Shown in pieces: positions 19,101 through 29,287 of a stretch of 64,000 nt of DNA (the first letter of the stretch is position 1; each line of letters begins with the position of its first letter). Origin of the DNA: Aptenodytes patagonicus (lineage: Eukaryota; Chordata; Aves; Sphenisciformes; Spheniscidae); contig NC_134949.1 of NCBI RefSeq assembly GCF_965638725.1, positions 103,894,586 to 103,958,585 of the forward strand. The letters are read 5' to 3'. The notes under the pieces were generated by a model. That model ran no database searches. It had not been told where the DNA came from and saw nothing but the letters and a program-made list of their open reading frames with translations. The position numbers were made by a program, and so were the translations under genes.

Positions 19101-21840
19101 TTGATGAAACAAGTGAGCAGGCTTTCCTGTCTATGCTCTAGGTCATGCCAGGTTTCAGACGCTGACAGGTGTTGCTGGGCTCACATTAGCAAAGAATAGC
19201 AGTGATTTCTAACGTAGATACTCAGCTACATGAGCCTAATAGGGTTAAGACTGAGATCTGCTAATGGGATCAATAGGATCTTGCATGAATGTAGAAAGAG
19301 CTAGATGTGTTGATGCATTCTGACTACCTGTCAGCTATGTTAAATGTTAAAGGTGTTGTAAACGCATTTTTATAGACTATCTCCTTGGGTGGCAAAACTT
19401 GTACAAGGCATGATGCCTGATGATGCATGACAGTAACCCACAACTCTGGAAAAAAATGTATAAAAAGCATCATGGTCAGGCTTTGCTCCTGAATGCTTTG
19501 TATTTTTGTAGGTAATTTTTTGTTCTCCGTGTAGAATCTCTGTATTCATTTAGGCAGACAGAATGTAAGGAAGGAGTCTGAAGACTAGGTCTAATCTGGA
19601 AAGATTAGGTCTAATCCAGAAAGAGCCTTCTGACACTGTGGTTGTGTAGGTCCTGCATGAGGATAGTGATTGCACATCACTCTCCGCTAGCAAATACTGA
19701 GCGCTTCCAATCTCTTTTCAGTGTAGATTCAGCATAGTTATAGAACTTATTATGACACTAGGCCTGCTTGGTAAAAACTTAGATCAGAAATGAAATACAA
19801 ATTTTAGAATGGCAGGCAAGAAAGCAAGAAATCTCCTCTTTGTTGTCCCTGTAGTAAGTCACCCTTTTCTGTGCAGCTACGTTCTTCATGCCAGTGCATT
19901 TCGTCGCAGTTCACTGCTTGAATCCTCCTAGAAAGGACATGTTCAGGGCACTCTTTTTTCCTTTTTTCTTTTTTCTTTTCTTTTTTTCTTCCACTGTCAG
20001 ACCAGTGTCGGCTATGCTTCTTGCAGATTAACCTTTCTGTTGAGAAGTGGCACTATGAATACTCTTCGGAGCTCACCAACATGTCCAAATTCTTCTTTGT
20101 CCACAAATGCAGATGATATGTCCTTTGATGTCTCCTGGTTTGCTGTGCGATCCTTTGCATTGGACAGAGAGCCTGTCTTGCTGGCCTCGCTGGACCGGAG
20201 AGGGATTGTCATGCAGAGCAGGAGAAACGGGAGCAGTGATCTCAGCCTGGAGAGAATCAGCCCGCTGGAATTCCGGCTCCGCGTGCATGGCTGTGAGGAC
20301 CACGACTTTGGGAACCACTACTGCGTAGTGACCCCGTGGGTGCGATCTGCCACCGGTGTATGGCAGCGGGAACCTGACATCAAAGCCAAACCCATCTTTC
20401 TATCTGTGAAAATGGATGGTAAGAGATTGCAACGTGTGTTATGCAATATGTTGTTTAACACCTTGTTATATCTTTCTGTGACAAATACTCCCCATGGCTG
20501 TTTTTAAAGGTGCCTGTGATAATCTCATGAGATTTTGTTATCCTTTTCTATTGTTTGCAACTTCTGATTCCAGATTCTGTAGACTAGGTAGGCCTGAACA
20601 GATCATACTTATAAGACTGAAGTGTTCTCTTTTGTGATCATCTCTTGGTGGTGATTTGCATAGCTGGGACATCTTTTAGTCAAGGCATAGTATTCTCTCC
20701 AAGTGTTAACCCTTCTGCTGCCTACAGGAGGAAGCCTTGGTTTGCAGATGGGGCGTGCTGAAGTAGTCGTGTTGTGGTTAATATCAAAGCTGAGAACAAA
20801 GTCAGAGCTCTGACTCCTTCCTCCCTCTCCTAACCACAAGATATGCTGCTCCCTGCACTTAATACCTTGTCTGCTTTCCAACCTGAGCTGCAAGTGTTGC
20901 TAGACTTCATGAGAAGCAACTTGCAAGCTAGATGCTGCATTCAGCACATAGCTAAGGAGGAAAATTAATGCGGGAGGGGTTTTGAACTAGTTGCTTTCTT
21001 CTCAGTATTTCCAGGAAAGGTCATATTGGGAAGTTCCATGAACTTGAAAGGAATCAGAAGTTTTTGTTCTCCCTACTGTGCAGAAAACTACTATAACTGT
21101 ACTTTCCAAATGCCTTACAGTTCTTGACCCTGCCTTTTAACTGAGCAGTAGGTGCCTACAAATCAAATTTCTTGTTTAGGTACCAACTTTGGAGGTTGAT
21201 TAGACAGGGTTTCTGAGTGGCAGGGAATATACTGTATGAGTAGTTCTAATCAAGCAAAGCGTAAAGGAGTCTACTCCTTGCCATTTGGAAACATATTACA
21301 AAGAGTGCAGCCACAGTCTGCCTCTGATGGGGAAACTTTGCAAGGCTTTTGGAGGAACAGGTAATGGAATACCTCTTGGAACTAGCTCTACTTTGCTGTC
21401 TCACTCCAGGGTTCCTCTGGTGCTTCCAGCCTCCCTGAGGCTTTGAAATGGTGGAGGAAGAATTAGGGTGAGGGGGTAAGAGAGTCCAGTAAGTTGAGTT
21501 CCAAACCTCAAAAGACAGAAATCAAGAAGGAAAACTAGTGTAATTTCCTTCTGAAATAATTAATCTGCCCATGACTGAATAATGTGGGATCTTCTCCTTT
21601 TTTAGGCAAGAATAAATAAAGGGGATCTCTGAATTTCTCAGTGATATCTAATGACTTTGCCTTCCTCTTTCAGTTCTGAATGCTTTCAAGTATCCCCTGT
21701 TGATTGGCATTGGTCTGGCCACTGTCATTGGACTCTTATCCTGCCTCATTGGCTACTGCAGCTCCCGTTGGTGCTGCAAGAAGGAAGTACAGGAAACAAG
21801 ACGAGAGCGTCGCCGGCTAATGTCGATGGAGATGGACTGA
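13077..21840 (+). CDS. PTGFRN: PTGFRN (EWI-F / CD9P-1), last three coding exons of a 5'-incomplete gene
   Basis: Prostaglandin F2 receptor negative regulator is a type I membrane glycoprotein with tandem V-type Ig domains. It associates laterally with tetraspanins CD9 and CD81 at the plasma membrane and lowers ligand binding by the PGF2-alpha receptor (family knowledge). The window carries the sixth, membrane-proximal Ig domain split over two exons, followed by the transmembrane/tail exon. Joining 13077-13184, 20113-20418 and 21674-21840 keeps one frame across phase-1 junctions, each with GT/AG borders. The C-terminus matches the strongly conserved vertebrate tail: a hydrophobic helix, a Cys-rich juxtamembrane stretch, a run of Arg/Glu and the ending MSMEMD. 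Earlier Ig domains and the signal peptide lie left of the window. CD101 follows in the same orientation, as in other vertebrates. Confidence 0.97.
13951..14040. repeat. AT-rich low-complexity tract
   Basis: About 90 bases made almost only of TATA/ATAAAT-type words, including TATATATG, AAATATAAATATATAAATG and TATATACC. It looks like simple sequence rather than a mobile element, and lies in a PTGFRN intron. Confidence 0.85.
17173..17199. repeat. Perfect 11-bp inverted repeat with a 5-nt loop
   Basis: GTGGGACACCT (17173-17183) pairs with AGGTGTCCCAC (17189-17199) around GGACA. It lies in a PTGFRN intron and its function is unknown. Confidence 0.9.
19583..19622. repeat. 20-bp tandem duplication
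   Basis: Two adjacent 20-mers, 19583-19602 and 19603-19622, both of the form GA(C/T)TAGGTCTAATC(T/C)(G/A)GAAA and differing at three positions. This is a local tandem duplication in an intron with no evident function. Confidence 0.85.
19951..20000 (+). promoter_or_regulatory. PTGFRN: Strong polypyrimidine tract plus CAG, a cryptic splice acceptor upstream of the PTGFRN exon
   Basis: A tract of about 45 nearly pure pyrimidines (19951-19996) ends in TGTCAG at 20000, which looks like a better 3' splice site than the one used at 20112. Use of this site would add 112 nt and put an in-frame TGA at 20114-20116. It is therefore either ignored or would give a nonproductive transcript. The tract may also help recruit U2AF to the true downstream AG. 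Confidence 0.5.
20113..20418 (+). CDS. PTGFRN: PTGFRN exon: second half of Ig-V domain 6 and stalk
   Basis: A 306-nt exon (102 codons, phase 1 in and out), with acceptor AAATGCAG at 20105-20112 and donor G|GTAAGA at 20418/20419. It carries the C-strand tryptophan (DVSWFAV), a sequon (NGS), the segment SDLSLER, and the F-strand D-F-G-N-H-Y-C followed by VVTPWV, all matching the membrane-proximal Ig domain of PTGFRN. In this domain the EW(I) position of the EWI family reads TPW. The exon ends at VKMD just before the transmembrane exon. The start at 20113 is set by frame continuity with the exon ending at 13184, which restores DDM. Confidence 0.96.
20419..21673 (+). other. PTGFRN: Last PTGFRN intron
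   Basis: A 1.26-kb intron with a GTAAGA donor and a CTCTTTCAG acceptor. It is unique sequence, and no feature was seen in it. Confidence 0.9.
21674..21840 (+). CDS. PTGFRN: PTGFRN terminal exon: transmembrane helix and cytoplasmic tail
   Basis: The last 55 residues and the TGA at 21838-21840. The order is a short juxtamembrane VLNAFKYP, one hydrophobic helix of about 22 residues with Gly/Ala spacing (IGIGLATVIGLLSCLIG), then a Cys cluster (Cys in SCLIGYC and RWCCKK) that fits the palmitoylation sites known in EWI proteins, and a basic/acidic tail ETRRERRR of the kind that binds ezrin-radixin-moesin proteins. The ending MSMEMD agrees with the conserved vertebrate C-terminus. Phase 1 from the previous exon supplies the G of the first Val codon. 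Confidence 0.97.
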
Positions 21841-22164
21841 GTGTGGGCGCCAGACACACTTGCATTTTGGGAGAGACTCACAGGGCTTTTGGACTGTGCT
21901 GAGACACTCGCTCACAGGCCCAGACAAGACAGTGCATTTCCTCTCTGATTTCAGCCTGGACCTCAAGCTTCTCCTTGTTACGTGTCATGTCCTGAGAGCA
22001 TTCAGGCCATATTTAGTGACTCGGAGTTCTCCTTTTCTGGCAGCACTTTCTGCATAGGGATCACTTCCTTCAATGTGTAAACTGTTGAGCCTTCTTTCAG
22101 CAGGGCCCTGTGACAAAATTCACTAAGGTTTTTTTGTTTTGTTTTGTTTGGCATTTTGTCCCGT

Positions 22165-22181
22165 CCCCCCCCCCCCCCCCC
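22165..22181. repeat. Poly-C run
   Basis: Seventeen consecutive C residues directly after a (GTTTT)-like stretch (22127-22150), in the PTGFRN 3' UTR. Its length is prone to sequencing and assembly error. Confidence 0.9.
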
Positions 22182-23251
22182 GCTCTTGGTTTTGAAAAGA
22201 TGTCCCTGTATGAAAGCATGATGGGCAGGGCGATGGGTGGGAAAGGGACTCGTAGAAGTGTTAGACTTTCATTGTATCAACCACTCTACTTTTCTCCTCT
22301 ACCCCCATCGCACCATCCTGTTCCCTTTCTCTGTCCACCTTGGTTTCTCACAGACTTCTGTGTTCAATTGAAGGCTGGAGAAGGTTCCTCTGCTGGTGCC
22401 TCATGAGACTGTTCCAGCAAAGAATTGGTTTATGGTTGTCAGCATGCCTTCTCTTCCCTGGCTTTCAAAGGGTTTGCAGTTAACACCAAAACATAACTTG
22501 CCTGGAGGTCTTTGAGACGCTTTTTTTTAAACTTTTTAAATTTTATTTTCAGTGCTCAAAGTTTTTAGCTGTGGTGAATAGGGACTAACTTGGCAACCCT
22601 GAAGAGTCAATCCTCAGACAAGCATTTGTTGGATGTCTGCTTATGGTCACCTTCCTCCCCCACCCTTCCACCTTCTTTTCTCACCACTACAGCTGCTCAC
22701 GTTGTGCCTGAGACCCTGTTCTGCTTGTGGCAGGGGGGCATGTGGTGTCTAGGGACAAGGCCCAGCCTTCTGCTGGCCTCAGCAGAGAGGTGGGAGACCT
22801 TGTCCCACTGGTGATGGTGTGACTTACGGAAAAAAAGTAAAAATGAGATGGGTCTTTGTGTGCAGTTGGCCAACTGATCATGTTTAGAGAAGACTTGTAA
22901 ACTGTGTATTACTGGATGCACAGACCAGACTCCAATGCTGCTTCTGCCAGTCACTCAGTGGTAACCCTTGAACCTGTGAGCAAAGTCTGAGATCTGCAGT
23001 AGCTGAAGTGCGGCTCAGGGTAGGAGTAGGAGCAAGCCCAAGAGGGCAGCAAGAATCCTTCAGGTTCCAATGATCCTGATCTTGTGCATGGGCCTGCAAC
23101 AGGGCTTTCCCCATGGGTTTGGGACCTATTCCTAGGTGCTATAGTACAGAAGTCCTGCTTTGGTCTTCCACATACACTGACCTGGCTCCTGAGTGGGAGC
23201 AGCTCCTTTTCCAGGCAGTTCTGTCTTCCCAGCACAGCTGGTGTTTTAAGC

Positions 23252-23269
23252 AATAAAAGTCAGAATAAA
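23252..23269 (+). promoter_or_regulatory. PTGFRN: Candidate proximal poly(A) signals
   Basis: Two AATAAA hexamers 12 nt apart, about 1.4 kb after the PTGFRN stop codon. They could end a shorter mRNA form. The downstream sequence is only moderately GT-rich. Confidence 0.45.
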
Positions 23270-25294
23270 GATACTGTGTATAAACAAACAAGGAAGTAGG
23301 ACTGTACCACACCTGATGTCACAGCCAGGGTTTGGCTCGCATCAAGAAGGGTGAGAAATGTAGAGTTGAGGCCAGGGCTCAATCCTTTCCAGATTTTTTT
23401 AAGATAAAAGAAAAGATGCTAAAGGAGAGCATCTATGGCCGGTAGTGGCTGTGGTGTGCTGTTGCCAATCTAGACATTTGTTACGTATTTGGTCTGCTTC
23501 ACTAATAGTTCATACCACTGCACATTCTAGGGGAGCTGCAGGTCTCGTATCTGTGCTATGAAGGCTTCATTTTGCATTAGTGTTTGTGGAACCTTGCACT
23601 CAACACTGTTGCTATTCCAAAATCAGGGTTTTTCGCAGCAACTTTTCTTTGTGTGTGTTTTGGTTTTTTTCCTGTCTTGCATTGTGACCTTTGTTCTGAG
23701 GCTGACATGAGGGTTTTTTCTAGAAGGCCATTTTGCTTCCCCCATGCGAACACGCATGCAGTGACATATGCATGCATAGAGGTGTCCAATGATTTTTGGA
23801 AGCTGAATGTGAGACATCTTCAAAATGGGCTTGATTTGCAGAGTTGGGGCTTGCAACTTGTTATTTGACTCTCTTAGACATTTCCTGTAGCGTTCCAAAA
23901 CTGGGACACCCAAAACGTATAAACCTCTGGAAGACTTTGGCCTGAACATTCATAGCAACTTTTCTTTCTGGCCTGATGTTTTCCTTTCTGGAAGAGCTCT
24001 GAAAAGGCCTGTGTTGCAAGCAAACGTAGCTGCCTCTGCTGAGGAATAGGGCAGAAGCAGTCTCTAGCTTCTGCTGTGAAAGCCCAGAAATCTGTAGTGA
24101 TGCTTTCCAAAGGAAGGGAGTTGAGGAAAGGATTGACTCAGATATTACTTTGACAGCAAGAATTTTTCTTCCTCTCCTATCTGTCTGCTGTAGTGAAATC
24201 TTGCTTTTTCCTTGGGTGTTATGAAACACCATTCTGATGTTTGGGATGCTGGCTGTCCTTCCCACACTGATCTAGCAGCTTCTTTCCTGCATTAACATCT
24301 TCTTTCTTCACGGAAGGCCTGTGACATTGGGGCATCTTGGGAGGAGTGGTAGTGGTGGTGAAGTTCGAAGCACAGAATCAGTCACTTTCTGTCCTTGCAG
24401 ACTGACTCCTTGTTTATGTGCTCTTAGTTAAGTTTTAGGGAGAGAGGATCATGACTGTAATGCAATAATTAGGGAATGAACGAGCAGGGAACCACCAGCT
24501 CTTCCCAAGCACACAACATAGCACACTTTCTCCCTGCTGGAAAAAACTCAGGGTTATTTTGGTCAGAGCTCCCTGCTCTAGTGAAAGGTCCCCATGTCCT
24601 TAGCTAATGCTGACCTTCCTTCACAGCCCATAACAAACCATCTTTGTCATTCCAAGTGAAGCAAGTTTGCTGCTAGCTCGTACTGCTGCCAGCCCCTTGG
24701 AAAGCAAAGCTGCATTCCCTTCCACCCTGTATTTGCTGTAGTTGGAAGGCTAGAAGCTGAGGGGCTAGACTTACCCGCCAGGTTTCCTTCTACTTGTGCC
24801 AATTTTGTATTATCCCCTTTTTTTAAAACAGAGTGGGAATCTTATCTCTAATGAAAAAAAAATCTAGGTCACTTTTCATGGTTTTTTATTATTATTATTT
24901 CCTGTGTGACCGGGGTTTGTGTGAGTGGAGGTGTGTGTGCATCTGGTTGTGTATTAAACCTGCAGAGCATCAGGAGAGTAAGCTGCCTGAGATGCAGTGC
25001 AAGCATCCATATCCTCTCTGCTGCAACCTGTGGTATTGTCAAAGTATCCTAAGGGCTCACGTTGATCTTCCTCTGTTTGCATTGCCACCTGTCCTGGTTA
25101 AGCTGGTAAATTCCTCTAGGCACTTGAAATTTCGATCCAGGACAAGCTTGAACATCAGATAGCAGAAGGGCAAGATATTTTCTTTCTTTTGTTTTAATTT
25201 CAAAGTTATAAAATAAAGTGTTTGGCACAATTCTGGAATGCAGGTACCGAATAGTTCTAACAATGCTGTGTAAAATGTTTCTTTTTATGTTTAA

Positions 25295-25300
25295 AATAAA
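25295..25300 (+). promoter_or_regulatory. PTGFRN: Candidate main poly(A) signal of PTGFRN
   Basis: AATAAA within TTTAAAATAAAGAGC, followed by TTTTTG and GT-rich sequence (GTCTGTACTGTGGGTCTGG). A second hexamer lies about 80 nt upstream. The resulting 3' UTR of about 3.5 kb is similar to what is known for mammalian PTGFRN. Confidence 0.6.
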
Positions 25301-25320
25301 GAGCGAGCCTTTTTGATTAT

Positions 25321-26426
25321 GTCTGTACTGTGGGTCTGGATGTTTGAGCTATGGGCATTTCTTTCCTTGTACCTTGCATGCATGCAGACGCTGCTGTTGA
25401 GGAAAGGGTATCAAATGTAAACCTTACAGTCCTGTTTCCAGCACTGCTTACCCTGTAAAATAAGCATGAGCCCTATTTTACAGTAAGTTTTAAATATTTG
25501 CCTACATTTGTGTGATGAATTGGGGAATGTAATTGTTTTCTGAGTCTATCCTGTTTCTATCCCACTGTAAGTCAACCTCTTTGTTGGGGGAGTTTACTTT
25601 GAGACTCCTGGCCCTAGGTAATCAAGTTAGGAGTGTGTGTTCAATATCTGCTGTAAAACCTGGGCATTAGATGTTGAGTAGTCTTTGAACCTTTCCTGAG
25701 GCTTCTCATTTCCAAGGTACCGGGAAGAAAATCAGTAGTGTTATAAGTAAACTTCCTGCTTACCTTGTCAATGGCTGAATTTAGGATTTTTTTCCCCCCA
25801 GCAACCATGTAAGGACACCATGATAGTACAGCAAGAAGTTGCTTGAGGCAGAAGTGGTTTTGGGAGGCCAAGACAGGCTTTGGCAAGGTCGGTTTGTGTT
25901 CAAACTGGTGCATGCTCTGTCCGAGACAGCTGCAGTGCAGGCCAGTTGACAGCAAAGTGTGTACCTTTGGCTTCTTTCCAGATGGTGGTGTTGCAGCTGG
26001 CATGGACAGATATCCTCTGTAGAGTGTGCTTACAGGAAGCTGGGAGGTGGCACTAAACTGTAAGTTCTTAAGGAGTGACAGAGACCATCAACTGAGATAA
26101 AGAAATAACATAAATGGTCTCTGATCCCTCAGCAGAGCCTTTGGCAGCTGCAGACGTTTAACACATCCATGCCCACGAGTAATGAGTGGCATGCTCATGG
26201 GACAGCAGCTGTTGGCCTCTAGCTGTGCAGGTTACAGCTTACTGGTAAGTTTGGATTAGCTTTATGAAATGCTCTTGCATCCCCCACCCCCTAGGATGAC
26301 CTGGATCTTAATACAGTTTTTGAAATCGTGCTAGGATTTTGTCATAAAAAAGAAAATAAAGCCAAAACTTGAAGTCGAGATGAAGGGAGATACTTGCAAG
26401 TACCTGCCTGAATGTTGCTGTAAATC
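25321..26426. other. Intergenic DNA between the PTGFRN 3' end and a CR1 element
   Basis: About 1.1 kb with no supported gene. It has a short C-run near 26280-26292 and otherwise looks like unique sequence. Confidence 0.7.
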
Positions 26427-26496
26427 ATAGAATCATTAAGGTTGGAAAAGACCTTTAAGATTGAGTCCCACCATCGACCCAACACCACCATGCCCA

Positions 26497-27605
26497 CTAA
26501 ACCATGTCCCTAAGCGCCTCATCTACATGTCTTTTAAATACCTCCAGGGATGGTGACTGAACCACTTCCCTGGGCAGCCTGTTCCAATGTTTAACCACTC
26601 TTTCAGTAAAGACATTTTTCCTCATGTCCAATCTAAACCTCCCCTGGCGCAACTTGAGGCTGTTTCCTCTCGTCCTATCGCTAGTTTCTTGGGAGAAGAG
26701 ACCGACACCCACCTCGCTACAGCCTCCTTTCAGGTAGTTGTAGAGCGCGATAAGGTCTCCCCGAGCCTCCTTTTCTCCAGGCTAAACAACCCCAGTTCCC
26801 TCAGCCGCTCCTCAGAAGACTTGTTCTCCAGACCCCTCACCAGCCTCGTTGCCCTTCTCTGCACACGCTCTAACACCTCAACGTCCTTCTTGTAGTGAGG
26901 GGCCCAAAACTGAACACAGTATTCGAGGTGCGGCCTCACCAGGGCCGAGTACAGGGCAACAACCACTTCCCTACTCCTGCTGGCCACACTATTTCTGATA
27001 CAGGCCAGGATGCCATTGGCCTTCTTGGCCACCTGGGCACACTGCTGGCTCATGTTCAGCCGGCTGTCAACCAGCACCCCCAGGTCCTTTTCCAACAGGC
27101 AGCTTTCCAGCCACTCTTCCCCAAGCCTGTAGCGCTGCATGGGGTTGTTGTGGCCGAAGTGCAGGACCCGGCACTTGGCCTTGTTGAACCTCATACAGTT
27201 GGCCTCGGCCCATCGATCCAGCCTGTCCAGGTCCCTCTGCAGAGCCTTCCTACCCTCAAGCAGATCAACACTCCCGCCCAACTTGGTGTCGTCTGCAAAC
27301 TTACTGAGGGTGCACTCGATCCCCTCATCCAGATCATTGATAAAGATATTGAACAAGACCGGCCCCAGTACTGAGCCCTGGGGAACACTGCTCGTGACCG
27401 GCCGCCAACTGGATTTGACTCCATTCACCACAACTCTCTGGGCCCGGCCGTCCAGCCAGTTTTTGACCCAGCGCAGAGTCCACCTGTCTAAGCCGTGAGC
27501 TGCCAGCTTCTCTAGGAGAATGCTGTGGGAGACGGTGTCAAAGGCCTTACTGAAGTCCAGGTAGACCACATCCACAGCCTTTCCCTCATCCACTAGGCGG
27601 GTCAC
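26497..27605 (-). pseudogene. CR1 ORF2 remnant: catalytic reverse transcriptase and C-terminus
   Basis: This holds the [14 protein letters not shown] (first Asp), [12 protein letters not shown] and FADD (paired Asp) motifs, then the CR1 C-terminal region with [15 protein letters not shown] frame break near 26712-26730 separates the last 70 or so codons. The catalytic aspartates remain visible but the frame as a whole is broken. Confidence 0.88.
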
Positions 27606-27609
27606 CTGG

Positions 27610-28371
27610 TCATAGAAGGGAGATCAGGTTGGTCAAGCAGGACCTGCCTCTCATGAACCCGTGCTGGCTGGGCCTGATCCCCTGGTTGTCCCGCACATGC
27701 CTTGTGAGCGCCCTCAAGATGAACCGCTCCATAATCTTCCCAGGCCCCGAGGAGGTCAGGCTGACAGGCCTGTAGTTCCCCGGATCCTCCTTCTGGCCCT
27801 TCTTGTAGATGGGTGTCATGTTGGCAAGCCTCCAGTTGTCCGGGACCTCCCCTGTTAACCAGGACTGCTGATAAATGATGGAGAGTGGCTTGCCCAGCTC
27901 CCTCAGTACTCTCGGGTGGATCCCATCTGGCCCCGTAGACTTGTGAGCATCCAGGTGGCGTAGCAGGTCATTGACTGCTTCCTCTTGGATTATGGGGGGT
28001 TCATCCTGCTTGCCGTCCCTGTCTTCCAGCTCGGGGGGCTGAATACTCTGAGGATAACTGGTCTGCCTGTAAAAGACTGAGGCAAAGAAGGCATTAAGTA
28101 CCTCAGCCTTTTCCTCATCCTCGGTGACAATGTTCCCCCCCGCATCCAATAAAGGATGGAGATTCTCCTTGGCTCTCTTCTTGTCATTAATATATTTGTA
28201 AAAACATTTTTTGTTGTCTTTAACGACAATGGCCAGATTGCGTTCTAGCTGGGCTTTTGCCTTTCTCATTTCCTCTCTGCACGACCTAACGAGATCCCTG
28301 TACTCTTCTTGAGTCGCCTGCCCCTTCTTCCACAAGCGGTAAACTCTCCTTTTTTTCCTGAGTCCCAGCAA
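27610..28371 (-). pseudogene. CR1 ORF2 remnant: linker and first reverse transcriptase motifs
   Basis: About 253 codons carrying the conserved GPDGIHPRVLREL and NWRLANMTPIYKKG motifs and the NYRPVSLTS block that precede the catalytic RT motifs in CR1. It is offset in frame from the blocks on both sides. Confidence 0.88.
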
Positions 28372-28528
28372 GAGCTCCCCATTCAGCCAGGCCAGTTGTC
28401 TTCCCCGCCCGTTCTTCTCTATGGCACATGGGGACAGCCTGCTCCTGCGCCTTTAAGACTTCTTCCTGAAGAATGTTCAGCCTTCCTGGACCCCTTTGCC
28501 CTTCAGGACTGTCTCCCAAGGAACTCTC

Positions 28529-29287
28529 TCAACCAGCGCCCTGAACAGGCCAAAGTCGGCCCTCCGGAAGTCCATGGTTGCGGTTTTGCTCCCCCCCCCG
28601 CCTTACTTCACCGAGAATCAAGAATTCTACCATTTCACGGTCGCTAAGCCCAAGACGGCCTCCGACCACCACATCTCCCACCAGTCCTTCTCTGTTAGTA
28701 AACAGCAGGTTGAGCGAGGCACCTCCCCTGGTAGGCTCACTTACCAGCTCTGTCAGGAAGTTGTCTTCCACACACTCCAGGAACCTCCTAGACTGCTTCC
28801 TCTCTGCCGTGTTGTATTTCCAGCAGATGTCCGGGAAGTTGAAGTCCCCCACGAGAACAAGGACTAGCGATTGTGAGACTTCTGCCAACTGCTTGTAGAA
28901 TGCTTCATCCGCCTCTTCATCCTGGTTGGGTGGTCTACAACAGACTCCCAGCAGGATATCTGCCTTGTTGGCCTTCCCCCTCATCCTTACCCATAAACAC
29001 TCGACCGTATCATCATCACAATCGTTGAGGTCTAGACAATCGAAACACTCCCTAACATACAGGGCCACCCCACCGCCTCTCCTTCCTCGCCTGTCCCTTC
29101 TGAAGAGTTTATAGCCATCCACTGCAGCACTCCAATCATGAGAGTCACCCCACCGTGTTTCTGTGATAGCGACTAATTCATATCTCTCCCGCTGCACAAT
29201 GGCTTCCAGCTCCTCCTGTTTGCTGCTCATGCTGCATGCATTGGTGCAGATGCACTTGAGCTGGGCTATCGATTTTGCCCCCAGCAT
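28529..29287 (-). pseudogene. CR1 ORF2 remnant: endonuclease domain
   Basis: An APE-type endonuclease segment of about 250 codons. It includes the Glu/Thr-containing TETRWGDSHDW motif, the glycine-rich GGGVALYV segment and the LVGDFNFPDICW block with catalytic-type Asp and Asn. It ends by frameshift before the reverse transcriptase part, so it is a fragment of a dead ORF2 and not a cellular gene. Confidence 0.88.

Larger units (their letters stand above)
13185..20112 (+). other. PTGFRN: PTGFRN intron between the two halves of Ig domain 6
   Basis: A 6.9-kb intron. It contains an AT-rich patch (13951-14040), G/T-rich runs near 15015-15070, an 11-bp inverted repeat (17173-17199), a 20-bp tandem duplication (19583-19622) and a long polypyrimidine tract ending in CAG at 20000, just upstream of the next exon. 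I see no coding exon, RNA gene or complete mobile element in it. Confidence 0.8.
21841..25320 (+). other. PTGFRN: PTGFRN 3' untranslated region (end inferred)
   Basis: About 3.5 kb between the stop codon and a cluster of canonical poly(A) signals. Two AATAAA hexamers occur at 23252-23257 and 23264-23269 (a possible short form), and two more at 25212-25217 and 25295-25300 (a long form), the last followed by a T/GT-rich stretch. A long 3' UTR is usual for this gene. It contains a GTTTT repeat and a 17-C run (22127-22181). The end is an inference from signals, with no transcript evidence. Confidence 0.6.

Noticed and set aside
20001..20112. Upstream extension of the PTGFRN exon as real coding sequence
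   Set aside because: It is out of frame with the conserved DDM start and reaches TGA at 20114. It was kept only as a possible nonproductive variant.
26587..27498. Plus-strand open frames across the CR1 elements (also 28496-29372, 59024-59855)
   Set aside because: They are antisense shadows of CR1 ORF2 and recur at matching places in both copies.
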